A model generated the notes under the pieces. That model saw nothing but the letters and a program-made list of their open reading frames with translations, had not been told where the DNA came from and searched no databases. Position numbers and translations under genes: made by a program. From the NCBI GenBank assembly GCA_037953745.1, contig JBAKBP010000782.1, positions 1 through 64,000 on the forward strand: DNA of 64,000 nt. The letters run 5' to 3'. The DNA is from Lithodes maja. Lineage: Eukaryota > Arthropoda > Malacostraca > Decapoda > Lithodidae. Below are positions 52,033 to 63,004 of this stretch, piece after piece (within the stretch, counting starts at the first letter, position 1; each line of letters starts with the position of its first letter).

Positions 52033-53620
52033 GATTAACCCCTTCTCTACCGGTGCCGTTCTTTAGCTTCATTATACCTATAATTAGACGATTCTATTCA
52101 GTATTAATAGGGCCTCCAGCAATAACAGGTTTCGAACTATCTCTCTTAATTCAGTATGGGCCGCTTTTCTGGACCACTTTCTCCCTCATGTTTAGCCCCA
52201 TTAGTTTTTAGATGTTAAGATGTTTGCCCCATTAGTTATTCGATTTTAAGACTTTTCGCCCCATTTCGTCTTCAATATTTAGACCTTTCGTGCTATTTAG
52301 GTGTCGATTTTTCCCCTGGCGAACGATAGTAAACCTGTAATGTTGGAAGAATCGGCCTTCGGCCGGGAAATTTTTCTACCGAAAAATGTACAAATTAAGC
52401 TAAACATCTAACGGATGTTTTTTTTTTTAAATTTGATGGAGGCATAGGGAGGAAATTAAGAAAATCATAAAAAGATCATTAACAAGGCAAATAAACGGCC
52501 CATCTCCCCTTAACCCTTTTTACTACCACATATCCTTTATAAACTGCATAAAATCGTCTAACTATAGCTAGAATAACATTAAAAGACGTTGCCGGTAGAG
52601 AAGGGGTTACACATTATGAGTTATGAATGAAATCATCGGCATACTATTGATATTGTACGTAGCTTCTCACGTTAATGTGTACTCTCTCCGTAATTGTATG
52701 AATGGAATGAAATATACATGGTTGAATTAGGGACGTAGTTTGTTATGCAGTGGTTACTTTGTTTGATCAATTTATGGTTTAAGGGGGGTGGGCGTAATCA
52801 TTGGTTAATTTATATGTATATAAAAAAAAATCCTAAGACCCTCTTTCAAGATAAATTTGTACGTTTTTCGATAAAAATATCCCGGCCACAGGCCGATTAC
52901 TACTATAATACAGGCTCGCTATCGCTCGCCAGGAAAAATATCAACACCTAAATTGCACGAAAGATCTGATTATAGACAACAAAATGGGGCGAAAGGTCTT
53001 AAAATCGCCAAACTAATAGGGCGAACGTCTTAAAATCTGAAAACTAATGGAGTCAAACATGAGGGAGAAGGGGGCCACAAAAACAACCCCCCCCCCCTCC
53101 TTAAAAACAAATTCTTGCAAGTCAATCGCATTAATTTTACTTGCACACAGAAAATAACCGAGAGTGTTATTGATGACGGGTACTGCACGGTCGCACTATT
53201 ACGTCATGTCCCAGCGGTCATTGGGCTTGGCTTGCTCTGTGCGGTATTAATGTCTGTCAGATGTTGAATAGGGTGGGTAAGTGTAGGATAAAGTTTGTAT
53301 ATTTCACTAGATATGAAGAAATGAAGCTTAGATATTGCTGATACCAATTATTGATTAAAACATACTTGGTGCTTCGACACCACTTCTTAGCGCGACTGTA
53401 CGCTGTGTAAAATGATATTATTAGTTTCCACTTATGTTAATTATTTTATTTCCTTTTTAATACAAAATTTAATGAACGTTGGGACAATACTAGACCCAAA
53501 GTCATTCACATATTTATATATACAGGCTTACTGAATCAATAACATTTCTTTAACTTCTATATTTTTTTCTTTTCTAGATCTCGCTTTTGTCCTTCCATCA
53601 TACAGCATTAAAATGAAAAT

Positions 53621-53675
<55 letters not shown>

Positions 53676-54108
53676 AATATTTATGTACGTACGCATATAT
53701 ACTGTATTTGTTTCAATTATGCTGCCCTTATACATTATATTTCAGGTTAGGAAGAGGCTTAACCTTTTGATTCTTAGAGGTACAGTGATGGTCAAAAGTT
53801 GTGTCATACCGGGTACCTTCTTATTTAAATAGTTATCTCTCTAGTTATAAGGGAAACAATATAGGATATAACTAAAGCGCCTTTATAAGAATGTTGTTTC
53901 CTATGTGTATGAAGGAGACAAACGGCCTGTGACGAGTGCCTCCCCCAAAGCCAAAAGAGTGAGAGAGCCAAATTCAAGGTATGTACATTAGAGTTAAAAG
54001 ATCTGGACACGCGAAGTATAAAGCATTTAACCATTTAACTTATAGCATAAAATTGAAATTCGAATTTTTAAGTGGAAAGCAGCTCATGAAAGTGTGCCCT
54101 CCCATTAA
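52033..54108. other. Joint elements and duplication copy 4 up to the second Harbinger element
   Basis: Family A fragments (52033-52150, 52512-52610), reversed family B (52157-52514), family B (52781-53104) and AT-rich unit sequence with a GA run (53623-53670). The unit stops at CCCATTAA where the transposon begins and resumes at 63005. Confidence 0.75.
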
Positions 54109-54179
54109 TCCCCCTTTCCCACTGGTGAGACAAGTCACGATTTTCGTCGCCGACACCAATAAATTGGCACATTCGTGAC

Positions 54180-54560
54180 ATGTCTGAACATCTCTCATGA
54201 ACAATCGTTTGACTCTCAAGGCCTCTCAAGGCCTCGCAAGGGCCTTCGCAAATGTTTGGACAGTTCAAAATTTTGGACGAGGACTCACGAGGATTGGTTA
54301 CCCTCGCAAGCATCGTCGAGCATCGCCGAAGGATCTGCGAGGGTATCTGCGATCATCTGCGACATCGGCGAGACATCGCAGAGGGTTTCGCATAAAAAAA
54401 ACTTTGCAACGCTGCATGGATGTTCACCGATGCTCTGCTCGCCGATGCTCTCAGATGTTCCGAGAACATCGACGATGCCAAAGAGCACCTTCGGCGAGGT
54501 GGGAGAGAAAGAAAAAAAAAACGAGGAGGGAGAGAAGCTCAATGTTTAGTTACGGCTTAG
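54180..54560. repeat. Left subterminal repeats of the second Harbinger-type element
   Basis: Short words CTCAAGGCCTCGCAAGG, CATCGCCGAAGG, CATCTGCGA and CATCGGCGAG recur in both orientations. The same words lie at 62820-62960 (GCCGACATCGGCGACATCTT). Overlapping ORFs here are repeat-driven. An inverted repeat with GAGAGAAAG / CTTTCTCTC follows (54500-54640). Confidence 0.65.
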
Positions 54561-55449
54561 CCTAATTGAGCCCACCTCGCTGTTTTCTCTTTCTCTCCCC
54601 CCTCGTTTTTTTTTTCTCTCCCTCTCTCTTTGCCTATAATCCGTTCGGCCCCGTTCAGCCTACTGTTTTAAGACGTTTACCCCCATCCAGGTTTCAATAT
54701 TTTCCTGGTGAGCGGTAGAGAGCCAACATATATATATTATATTTTTGTTTTTGGTTCGTTTTTCTGGTCCCCTTTCTTTCTCATGGTTAACCCCATTAGT
54801 TTTCATATTTGGGGGATGGTGGGGGGAAAGTAGAAGGGTAATTGACTCGTGTTACAAATATGAAGCCGATTGGTGAGGTAGTTTCGCCACCACGGATTTT
54901 CCTTTGTTTTCCTTTTCTTCGTACGGATACGCTGGAAGTGGGTGGTGGGAGGGTGGTGGGGGGACGACAGAAGGGTAGGGGACTTGTCACACAATATGGA
55001 ACCGATTGGTTCACTCGTTTCGCCGCCACATATTTTCCTTTTTATTCTTTGTGAGGCGACCATAGATAGCGAGAGGGTGGGAGGAGGGGGTTGTGTTGGT
55101 GGTGGCAAGAAGCCAGAAGGGTAAGGTACAGTAGCCCAACTAAATTTTGCGACAACATATTAGGTACGTGGCACCTGTCTAGTTTGCGCTCCCGTCCCAA
55201 GCCTGTGTCTAGCAGAGACCCGTGGTGTCTAGGCAGGCGCCGCCACCACCTGAGCTACCACAGCCAGGGCACACGTACAGACACAGTACTCGTACACGCT
55301 GGGCGCTACATATGATAATATTGGTATCATTATTTGTTTGTATCATAATAGAAGGCTATCTCTCTCTCTCTCGCTCTCTTTCTTCGTTAAATACAAACAT
55401 ATTTACGCGCGACAAACTTCTTTTTAGATCCATTTCTATACATAACTTA

Positions 55450-56340
55450 TAATGAATACAATGAGTTGCATAGATTGTATTATATAATCTAGTATACACT
55501 TGCTCGTGATTGTTCTAATCAGAACCCCTATTAAACACTATACTTGGTGTTTGTATAGAAAGTATTCGAGAAGCGGGTAGTCAATCTCTACATATATCTC
55601 CTGATCTACTCATAGTTATGCATTTATATACCGGTATATATATATATATATACAGTATATATATATATATATTTTTTTTTTATTTTTTTTTTTAGTTATA
55701 AGATGTTATGCGGTCAGGAGTAGCGCCAAGTTCGCCGACACTGGGTATATATTGTATGAGTTATCCTAAACGTTTATATGTATTCGATGTTACTAAACAA
55801 AAAATAAAAAATTATACAGCTAAATGACTGAGAGACTTAATTTGTCTGGACGTCAATAGCATCGGAGGTGAAGCCAATGATCTTAGGGCTAATAAGTGAT
55901 TGAGGTTTCCGAAGGTTTGTGTGCGAACTGCTGTATGGATTCTTCCCCTGCCACCTCTCTTTTTTTTGTTCCTCCTTTCATGTGTTTCTTGTTGATAGTC
56001 CCTACCCCTTGTGGGAATAAGGGCTGGCTACTGACTAAATTACAAACGTCAAATTAAGAGGAGTATGCTGCTGTCACATTTGTTAAGCTCTTAATCATCA
56101 ATCTTGTAATGTAGTTTAACCGTGTTGGCTGCGAGTGTCTCGCTATCTATTAACCGTTCTTTTCCCAAGCATACAAATCGATAAACAAAGACAAAAAATA
56201 CCTTCAAAGATATTGACATGTCAGTAAAGTTTTCGATAAATATCCACATGAAAGATTGCCGATTAAAGAAGCAGCTCTTGGAATAGGGCAACTATATTAC
56301 GTAAATTAGACCATGGCTAATTAGTAGGAAACAAACAATT
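55450..56340. other. AT-rich DNA, nothing recognised
   Basis: AT microsatellite and T-run (55630-55692), otherwise unremarkable. ORFs are short. Confidence 0.6.
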
Positions 56341-57209
56341 AACATTAACAGTAGCCTATACAATCATATTGGGTGTAGTGAAGGTTGGGATCTTACACGA
56401 TGGTCAGTTTTAGTTCCTCAATTGTTCATCTTTTACATTAACGACCTAGCTTGATTTTGGCCTAACTAATAAGATTGGTAATTTTTCTAATGACACTAAA
56501 TATAGGTTGAATTGTTGATCCTGATAACAATTCATGCTCTCCAAAAATAATTTGATACACTACCCGAATGGGCAATACATGCAGTTTACTGAGTTTAGTT
56601 AAAATTGGGAAATCGACAAAACAATTCAGGATATAAATTTAACAATATTTACTTCGTCAATAATTACGCGCCATATATCTCCCGTATAAGGAGATTCAAT
56701 AGCTCAATGCATTCTTGCGATGTCCGATTTCATTACCCATCTCCCTTACTCAAGGCCAGGGTAGCCAGTAACCACCAGCTATGTCTCAGAAGAAAACATA
56801 TATAATTTGTTCACCAATCTGAGTGGTGACAGGGGCAAGACGCAATATCAGTGGTATCTAGATGGCTAAATAACATGGAATTAAGTTACTCAATCATTAC
56901 AAAAAATTTGAAAGTCATCGTCAGTCGTGATATGAAACCAAAAAAACAATGCAACATTGTTTGAAATCAGAGTTTTTCGATAGATATCTAGAAGCGTGAA
57001 TAACAACAAACGTAATTTTAAAATTTCACCCGGCCTTAGTAAGGCTTCACATGGATTATGTTTATAATTTTGCTGTCCATTGTCCATAGATTGATTGGAA
57101 GTGACGGTACAAAGAAGAATGGCAAAAAAATCCAGAATAATAGAACATTAGAACATCAATAATATTCTAACGCCTGACGACTAAGGCCAAATGACACGGA
57201 ATTATAGCC

Positions 57210-57405
57210 AGAATGGGTTAGAGCATTATGGGTTAGAACATGCATTATGGGTTAGAGCATTATGGGTTAGAACATGCATTATGGGTTAGAGCATTATGGG
57301 TTAGAACATGCATTATGGGTTAGAGCATTATGGGTTAGAACATGCATTATGGGTTAGAGCATTATGGGTTAGAACATGCATTATTGGTTAGAGCATTATG
57401 GGTTA
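57210..57405. repeat. 34-bp tandem repeat, about 6 copies
   Basis: The unit is GCATTATGGGTTAGAACAT + GCATTATGGGTTAGA. It is itself a dimer of two related 15/19-base subunits. Confidence 0.9.
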
Positions 57406-57731
57406 GAACATGTTAAATTTTAACAGAAGTGAAAGATTATTGAGGTAGTGAATATCATGAAATACATGATATGGTCAGTACAAAAGAAATGGGACATTAG
57501 GCTTGCATATACTAGAAGTGTAGAGTAAGAGAGGATATGATACAGATGCTTAAGTTGTAAGTGGGAAACGGACTGTTGCTCCGTGATAAGCATGCACACG
57601 GTAGACATGTGAAATAGGCTACCGATTGCTACAGTAGGATCAATAACGACAGAAAGCTTAGGAACATAATTAGATAGGCACATGGCTGTGATGTGCTGAT
57701 TGTCAATGGGATCCGCCGTGAATGGGCCAGT

Positions 57732-57769
57732 CCATGGTATAAAGACTAATATTAGTCTTTATACCATGG
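57732..57769. repeat. Perfect 38-bp palindrome
   Basis: CCATGGTATAAAGACTAAT followed directly by its exact inverse, with no spacer. GGGCCAGTC lies on both sides as a direct repeat. Confidence 0.9.
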
Positions 57770-57779
57770 GCCAGTCAGC

Positions 57780-58545
57780 CCATGGAGTCAGTCCTCTGAA
57801 AAAATCCCTCTTTTATGATTGTTGTTTATGTTAATGTTTATGAAGGCCTAGTGGAATCAGGACGCGTATTTGGCAGTTTATTCAGACTAGCTTTACACTA
57901 TTATATTCAGAGTAGAAAAGGAGACTATTATATTCAGAGTAGAAAGGGAATATGAAAGTCAGAGGGTAAATATGACATAGTATGTGTCCCTATAATTCCT
58001 ACAGAACCTCCTTAAGTTGTAGAAACCCTCTAATGAAAAGCCTGATTAAACTGCCAAAATTAGTCAATCCTAATGAAATTAATGAGTATATATTTATTGA
58101 TTCTCATGATAAACTGGTCTCTCTATTCACCAATGATAGTTTAGGTAAAGTATTATTTATTATATTCGCAAACAAGTTATATGCATTCACTAAGGGGGGA
58201 GGGAAGTAATAGGGGAAGATCTATCCTATATTGCACAGATAGTGGCGGGCGAGGTGGCTAGGATGAGTTACTAAACCGAACGTGGTTGTTTTATACGTAA
58301 ACAACCATTGGTATAGACAGGAGTGGTTAATGTGCATATTATATGAAGGCATGCTAGCTTAATAGTATTTGAACAATATAAGTAAGGAGTTAACTAGTAA
58401 ATTAGGGGTATTAGTGGATGAGTAATGAAATTAAGAAGTTATATAATGCTCGGTTAACATGAAATTAGCCAAAAGTGATATGATGGAAAGTATTACTCTG
58501 TATGATGACTATTCTATATATTTTATGCACAATATCGACTAGGAC
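57780..58545. other. Intergenic DNA, nothing recognised
   Basis: A duplicated AGACTATTATATTCAGAGTA block (57891-57945) is the only structure I see. Confidence 0.5.
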
Positions 58546-58549
58546 TAAC

Positions 58550-59250
58550 TCACATGCCGTGTGTTCCTAGGCCTCCAACAGCGCAGTCTTCGAAACCATT
58601 TGTGGTTGAGCTGAAAGTTTTCTTGTCTGAGAAAACAACACTTGGTTGGGAGAGAGTTATCCTGACCAGGATTCGAACCCACTCACTCCACGTATGTTTG
58701 GGAGAGTTGGGCACCGTTACCACTCGGCCATGAGCGGATAAAGGAAGCCACATTTATTCTTATTTGAAGAACCCCCGCCAACTCGGCTAAGTGACACAAT
58801 GTTAATCGTCCTGGTAATATTATGGAACCTCTCTAACATTATCAAAACAACTCGTGCCCAATAGTCAATGCCCTGGTCAATAAATAGTCGAGCGAAATCA
58901 AGCTTAGTTTGTTTGTGCCTCTTGGTTAAGTTTGGCTTGACAGCTGGTGATCTTTGTTTATATCCCATCTCCTTCAATCTCTTGCGTATACTTTCTGTAG
59001 AAGCTTGAAATTGCAAATGTTGCTTAGCTTCGTCGGCATTGGAGCATGGATGGTTATACATACACTGTTTAATTTTTGGTCCTGTTATGACGTGGTTTTC
59101 CGCTTAGCTCCACTTCTATGTCGGTCTGTCAGTTGCCCTTCTTCCCACCTTTTTTTGCCACCGGTAAACGTTCCGACACCCCACTCTCGCTCATCCCAAC
59201 CATACTACCGCGTTCAGCAACCTTAGCAGCCTGATGAGCCATGACTTGCT
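58550..59250 (-). pseudogene. Tc1/mariner-type transposase pseudogene, interrupted
   Basis: On the minus strand: a helix-turn-helix remnant with EEGQLTDRHRSGAKRKTT (about 59160-59110), then STESIRKRLKEMGYKQRSPA, LTKRHKQTKLDFARLFIDQG and YWARVV. The frame is interrupted near 58850-58635 by inserted DNA and resumes VVFSDKKTFSSTTNGF, matching the FSDEKTF block that holds the catalytic second Asp region. A stop and frame changes are present in the N-terminal half. Tc1-type enzymes cut and paste DNA at TA sites. The rest of the C-terminus is lost. Element termini are not identified. Confidence 0.8.
58634..58850 (-). repeat. tRNA-like SINE inside the Tc1 pseudogene
   Basis: GTTGTTTT lies on both sides (minus strand) and is likely the target duplication. 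Inside, minus strand, A-box-like TGGCCGAGTGGTAACGG (about 58717-58733) and B-box-like GGGTTCGAATCC (about 58671-58682) are spaced as in a class II (Ser/Leu-like) tRNA. Flanking ends do not pair as an acceptor stem, so it is not a functional tRNA gene. Confidence 0.65.
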
Positions 59251-59509
59251 GAATGGATGACTAGGTGTGATGTGGGCAAGAGAGTATTGAGGGATTTTCT
59301 GATCACCTCAGTTTCCAATAATTACAGCTTCACGTTTTGTTTATTTATTTTTTTATTTTTTTTTTTTTTGCCGAAAAAAGTTCGATCTGGGAATATATTG
59401 CGTGAAGTGTTAATATATAATTGGAGTGGCTGTAGATATGCATGTAATCTGTAGTCAGCCAATTTCCTATATCTGGATTTTGAGTGTTTGGTTGACCCGT
59501 CCAGCTAGT

Positions 59510-59694
59510 AATAGACCACCAACACTAACAAAGACGTCGTAAGTGGCCTCTTATTCCAGAGGCCTATTTATACTGCTAGGTCTAGAGAGGCGCATTGTGT
59601 AAGAAAAATTGCCCAAATGTTTCTTTCCTGCCCGGAAATGGAACCTGTGTCCTTTTGGCTGTGAACCAAGTGCGCTGACCAAGTGCTACGAACC

Positions 59695-59697
<3 letters not shown>
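59510..59697 (-). repeat. tRNA-derived SINE
   Basis: Same family as 22760-22935. The body has TTTATACTGCTAGGTCTAGA and GCATTGTGTAAGAAAAATTG. On the minus strand there is an A-box region near 59670-59690 and a B-box-like GGTTCCATTTCC near 59637-59648. A long TG run (59697-59739) follows directly. Confidence 0.65.
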
Positions 59698-59746
<49 letters not shown>

Positions 59747-59917
59747 AACTTAAATTATATACCCGGTAAACTAAATAATGTTTAGTTATACTCCCATATA
59801 TTTCCATAGTAGACAATTTCATCGAAGTTAGATTCTAAAATCATGATACGGTAACGATAATGTTCTATATTCTAATAGTATCTCATAGAAACAGTAAGAA
59901 CTTTAGCTGTATATTAA

Positions 59918-60447
59918 CCCTTTGAATGCCAGCGACGTCTTTTCAATTTAATTCTAGCTATATTTAGACGATATTATACAGCTTAGGAAGGACCTGTGGT
60001 AGTTAAAAGAGTTGGTTGAGATAGTTTGAAGCCATATTTTGGCTAGAGGTCTTTCCGAAGCTGCATAAAATCGCGTAATAGTTGCTAGAATAGGAAGAAA
60101 AGGACGTCGCCGGTACATACACGTTCTTATCATTAATAATATTACCTGATGCAGATGTTGCAAATAGAACTACTCGTATAACCCAGCACTGCAAGATGAT
60201 GCAGATTATAACATACCTGTATTATCTAAAGAGTGTTAACCCCTTGAAGCTCTGATGCGTTTTAGTACTTTATTTTGGCTATCATTAGACGATTTTATGT
60301 AGCTTAGGAAGGATCTGTGGTTATTAAAAGGGTAAAGACTAGCTCGATCAACCCTCTGACTTCCATATACCCTTCCTAATCTGAATAAAATTGTCTAATA
60401 TTTACCATAACACATAACAGAAATGCGTATCGGATCTTGAAAGGGTT
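59918..60447. mobile_element. Two family A-type TTAA elements
   Basis: Copies at about 59917-60115 (TTAACCCTTTGAATGCCAGC … GGACGTCGCCGGTACATACA) and 60238-60447 (TTAACCCCTTGAAGCTCTGA … TTGAAAGGGTTAA). They represent the two terminus subfamilies also seen at 23.6-24.4 kb. Confidence 0.75.
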
Positions 60448-60539
60448 AATTAGATAAAATAACACAATTATTTACACCTCATTGTTTTATCACGGAAATC
60501 AGTGAAGAATGTGGGTTTATAACACGGAACTTTGCCTTC

Positions 60540-60623
60540 CGTTTCTGTGTGTGTGTGTGCGTGTGTGTGTGTGCTAATTAATCTACAAATAGTGTAGCTT
60601 GCAAATTGATTGATATTAACCTC

Positions 60624-60686
<63 letters not shown>

Positions 60687-60690
60687 CTTC
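60540..60690. repeat. GT and GA microsatellites
   Basis: A GT run (60546-60575) and a long GA run (60626-60683). Similar GA/CT runs sit at 53623-53670 and 55358-55380. Confidence 0.95.
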
Positions 60691-60989
60691 TAATATGATA
60701 CAACAAAATATCATGATAGCAATATTGTCATATGTAGCGCCCAGCGTGTGCGAGTACTGTGTCTGTGTGCCCTGGCGCAGGCGGTAGCGCCTGCCTAGAC
60801 ACCAAGGGTCTCTGCTAGACACGACCACACACACGGGCTTGGGACGGGAGTGCAAACTAAACAGGTGCCACGTACCTAATATTGTCGCAAAACTTAGTTG
60901 GGCTACTGTACATGTGGTAGAAATTATGAAAGCCATAGGTGCAGTCGTTTCGCTGCTACGATTTTTTTTTGGCGAATCCGTATATATAC

Positions 60990-62804
60990 TGTTATGTATT
61001 GCCTTAATTAACCTAATTGCTGGTGGGATACAGGTAAATAATTATTAGTGGGTATATGTGACTATTTATTTGTACATAGGAAGGCCTTTAGGAAATAAAC
61101 TAACTTCGGGGAACATACTTAATGTTCAGAGTGTACTGTAGCCAAGTGGCGCCAAGCGCACACGTTCCCCCTCTTACCTTGTTTAAGCATCTCTCTGGCA
61201 GACGTATGATTAGTCTTTATATAATTCATGATTTAATGTTATACTCTTCATTTATATATATTAATGAAGTATTCTATATAATTATTAGTTGAGTTAAGTT
61301 GTTTGATTGGAGAGCGAGTAGTTGTATTTTAGTCCAGTACGATAACTTTACTGACCATGCAAGGACTCGATAGAAAATAGGATTTGAGAAACTTCAGTTC
61401 TCCTCACGCCTCTGCTTCGCCAAGACCTCACCATGGGTCATCCTGAGTTTGTCCTGCCTTGTATAACTGTCTCTCTATAGATAAGTATTATTATTTTGTA
61501 TTGTATGATTATGTTGTATTGTGTGAATGTAAGGATAGATGTATAAAGTGTAATTTATATGTAAATAATATCCATACTTTTAAACTATCTTTTCATCCAT
61601 ACCTCCCTTATTTATTTTCATGTAGCCTACTATCTTTTACTTTCAAATTAACTTAAAGATTTAAATACCTTAGATATTTTTGTGGTTCCTTACATATAAA
61701 TCCTAAAGGATATACGAAAGCATAAATGATTCTACTGACATTTAACGTAAACTTAATAATATCAATTATATGATTCTGGTTGACTTGTATAGCAATAGGG
61801 TAATATAATAGTAGGGTTTCGCTGGAGGATAATATTAACCTTGCAGTCTAGTTTTGGGTGGTTAACTTCCATTCTTATAATACCACGGTGATAAATTGTG
61901 TTGCCTTTTCATTGGAGTTAATCATTTATTCATGGTGTTGTGGGTTTGAACCCTAGTCCGTAACATTATATGGGGGCCTGTCCGGGACAGGCCCCCTATT
62001 GCTATACAAGTCAACCAGAATCATATAATTGATATTATTAAGTTTACGTTAAATGTCAGTAGAATCATTTATGCTTTCGTAAATCCTTTAGGATTTATAT
62101 GTAAGGAACCACAAAAATATCTAAGGTATTTAAATCTTTAAGTTAATTTGAAAGTAAAAGATAGTAGGCTACATGAAAATAAATAAGGGAGGTATGGATG
62201 AAAAGATAGTTTAAAAGTATGGATATTATTTACATATAAATTACACTTTATACATCTATCCTTACATTCACACAATACAACATAATCATACAATACAAAA
62301 TAATAATACTTATCTATAGAGAGATAGTTATACAAGGCAGGACAAACTCAGGATGACCCATGGTGAGGTCTTGGCGAAGCAGAGGCGTGAGGAGAACTGA
62401 AGTTTCTCAAATCCTATTTTCTATCGAGTCCTTGCATGGTCAGTAAAGTTATCGTACTGGACTAAAATACAACTACTCGCTCTCCAATCAAACAACTTAA
62501 CTCAACTAATAATTATATAGAATACTTCATTAAAATATATAAATGAAGAGTAAAACATTAAATCACGAATTATATAAAGACTAATCATATGTCTGCCAGA
62601 GAGATGCTTAAACAAGGTAAGAGGGGGAATGTGTGCGCTTGGCGCCACTTGGCTACAGTACACTCTGAACATTAAGTATGTTCCCCGAAGTTAGTTTATT
62701 TCCTAAAGGCCTTCCTATGTACAAATAAATAGTCACATATACCCACTAATAATTATTTACCTGTATCCCACCAGCAATTAGGTTAATTAAGGCAATACAT
62801 AACA
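60990..62804. mobile_element. Palindromic LTR insertion: one full LTR plus an inverted partial LTR
   Basis: A full LTR (60990-61965, 976 bp, TGTTATG…GTAACA) is followed by a primer-site-like ATGGGGGCCTGTCCGGGA. After that comes an inverted copy of the first 811 bases of the same LTR (62804-61994). The outer ends are both LTR starts and are flanked by ATAC (60986-60989, 62805-62808), a 4-bp target duplication. Arms differ at very few sites. No gag or pol is present. The mirrored small ORFs at 61459-61656 and 62138-62335 are the same LTR sequence on opposite strands. Confidence 0.9.
61966..61996. other. Hairpin turn at the primer-binding site
   Basis: GGGGGCCTGTCC then G, then GGACAGGCCCCC: a perfect 12-bp stem that marks the turn of the palindrome. 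From the CCC it passes directly into inverted LTR sequence at TATTGC. Confidence 0.9.
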
Positions 62805-63004
62805 ATACGGACCTCACTTCGCCGATAACATCGCAGAAGGTCGGCGATTGCGTCGCCGACATCGGCGACATCTTCGCCGAGTATAATTTGTCATCTGTTT
62901 GTAACGGTCAAAATCGTGAACGTCGCACGTATTCTTGCGAATTTGACAAAACTAAGTCATCGGCGACGAAAATCGTGACTTGTCTCACCAGTGGGAAAGG
63001 GGCA

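Larger units (their letters stand above)
56350..57770 (+). pseudogene. Strongly decayed CR1-like LINE relic
   Basis: Across several frames I can follow the tail of a CR1-type reverse transcriptase. A LFIFYIND-like stretch is near 56425-56445, TNKIGNFSNDTK near 56468-56500 (active-site FADDT decayed to FSNDT), IVDPDNNSCSP near 56515, and LVRLHMDYV near 57035-57060. Many stops and shifts are present. A 34-bp tandem repeat with GCATTATGGGTTAGA lies within it (57210-57405). This is far older than the CR1-like copy at the window start. Confidence 0.6.
54810..60985. mobile_element. Foldback-like element nested inside the second Harbinger element
   Basis: About 240 bases at 55115-55345 (TACAGTAGCCCAACTAAATT … GCGCTACATATGATAATATT) return inverted at 60705-60915. 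Outside these lie CCGATTGGT…GTTTCGCC-type repeats at 54858-54905, 55001-55040 and, inverted in order, near 60930-60960. GA/CT runs sit just inside both arms. The 5.3-kb interior has no gene of its own, only other relics. It is probably a foldback or a TIR element; target duplication is not resolved. Confidence 0.55.
54109..63004. mobile_element. Second Harbinger-type element, 8.9 kb, non-autonomous, heavily nested
   Basis: Terminal inverted repeats of about 45 bases (CCCCTTTCCCACTGGTGAGA, then CAAGTCACGATTTTCGTCGC) with target duplication TAA (54106-54108 and 63005-63007). The intact target CATTAAGGCG exists in duplication copies at 43646, 45760 and 51782. A 3-bp TAA target suggests PIF/Harbinger, but the termini differ from those of the element at 27.7 kb and no transposase is present. 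Subterminal CGCCGA/TCGGCG words cluster at both ends. The interior is filled with other elements. Confidence 0.85.

Noticed and set aside
54175..54565. Overlapping ORFs of 122-124 codons
   Set aside because: They lie in subterminal repeats of the second Harbinger-type element and show no family motifs.
58660..58740. Functional tRNA-Ser/Leu gene
   Set aside because: A- and B-box-like words are present but the ends do not pair as an acceptor stem and the sequence sits inside an insertion with its own duplication; called SINE-like.
61459..62335. Twin 65-codon ORFs on opposite strands
   Set aside because: They are the same LTR sequence in the two palindrome arms, AT-rich and without motifs.
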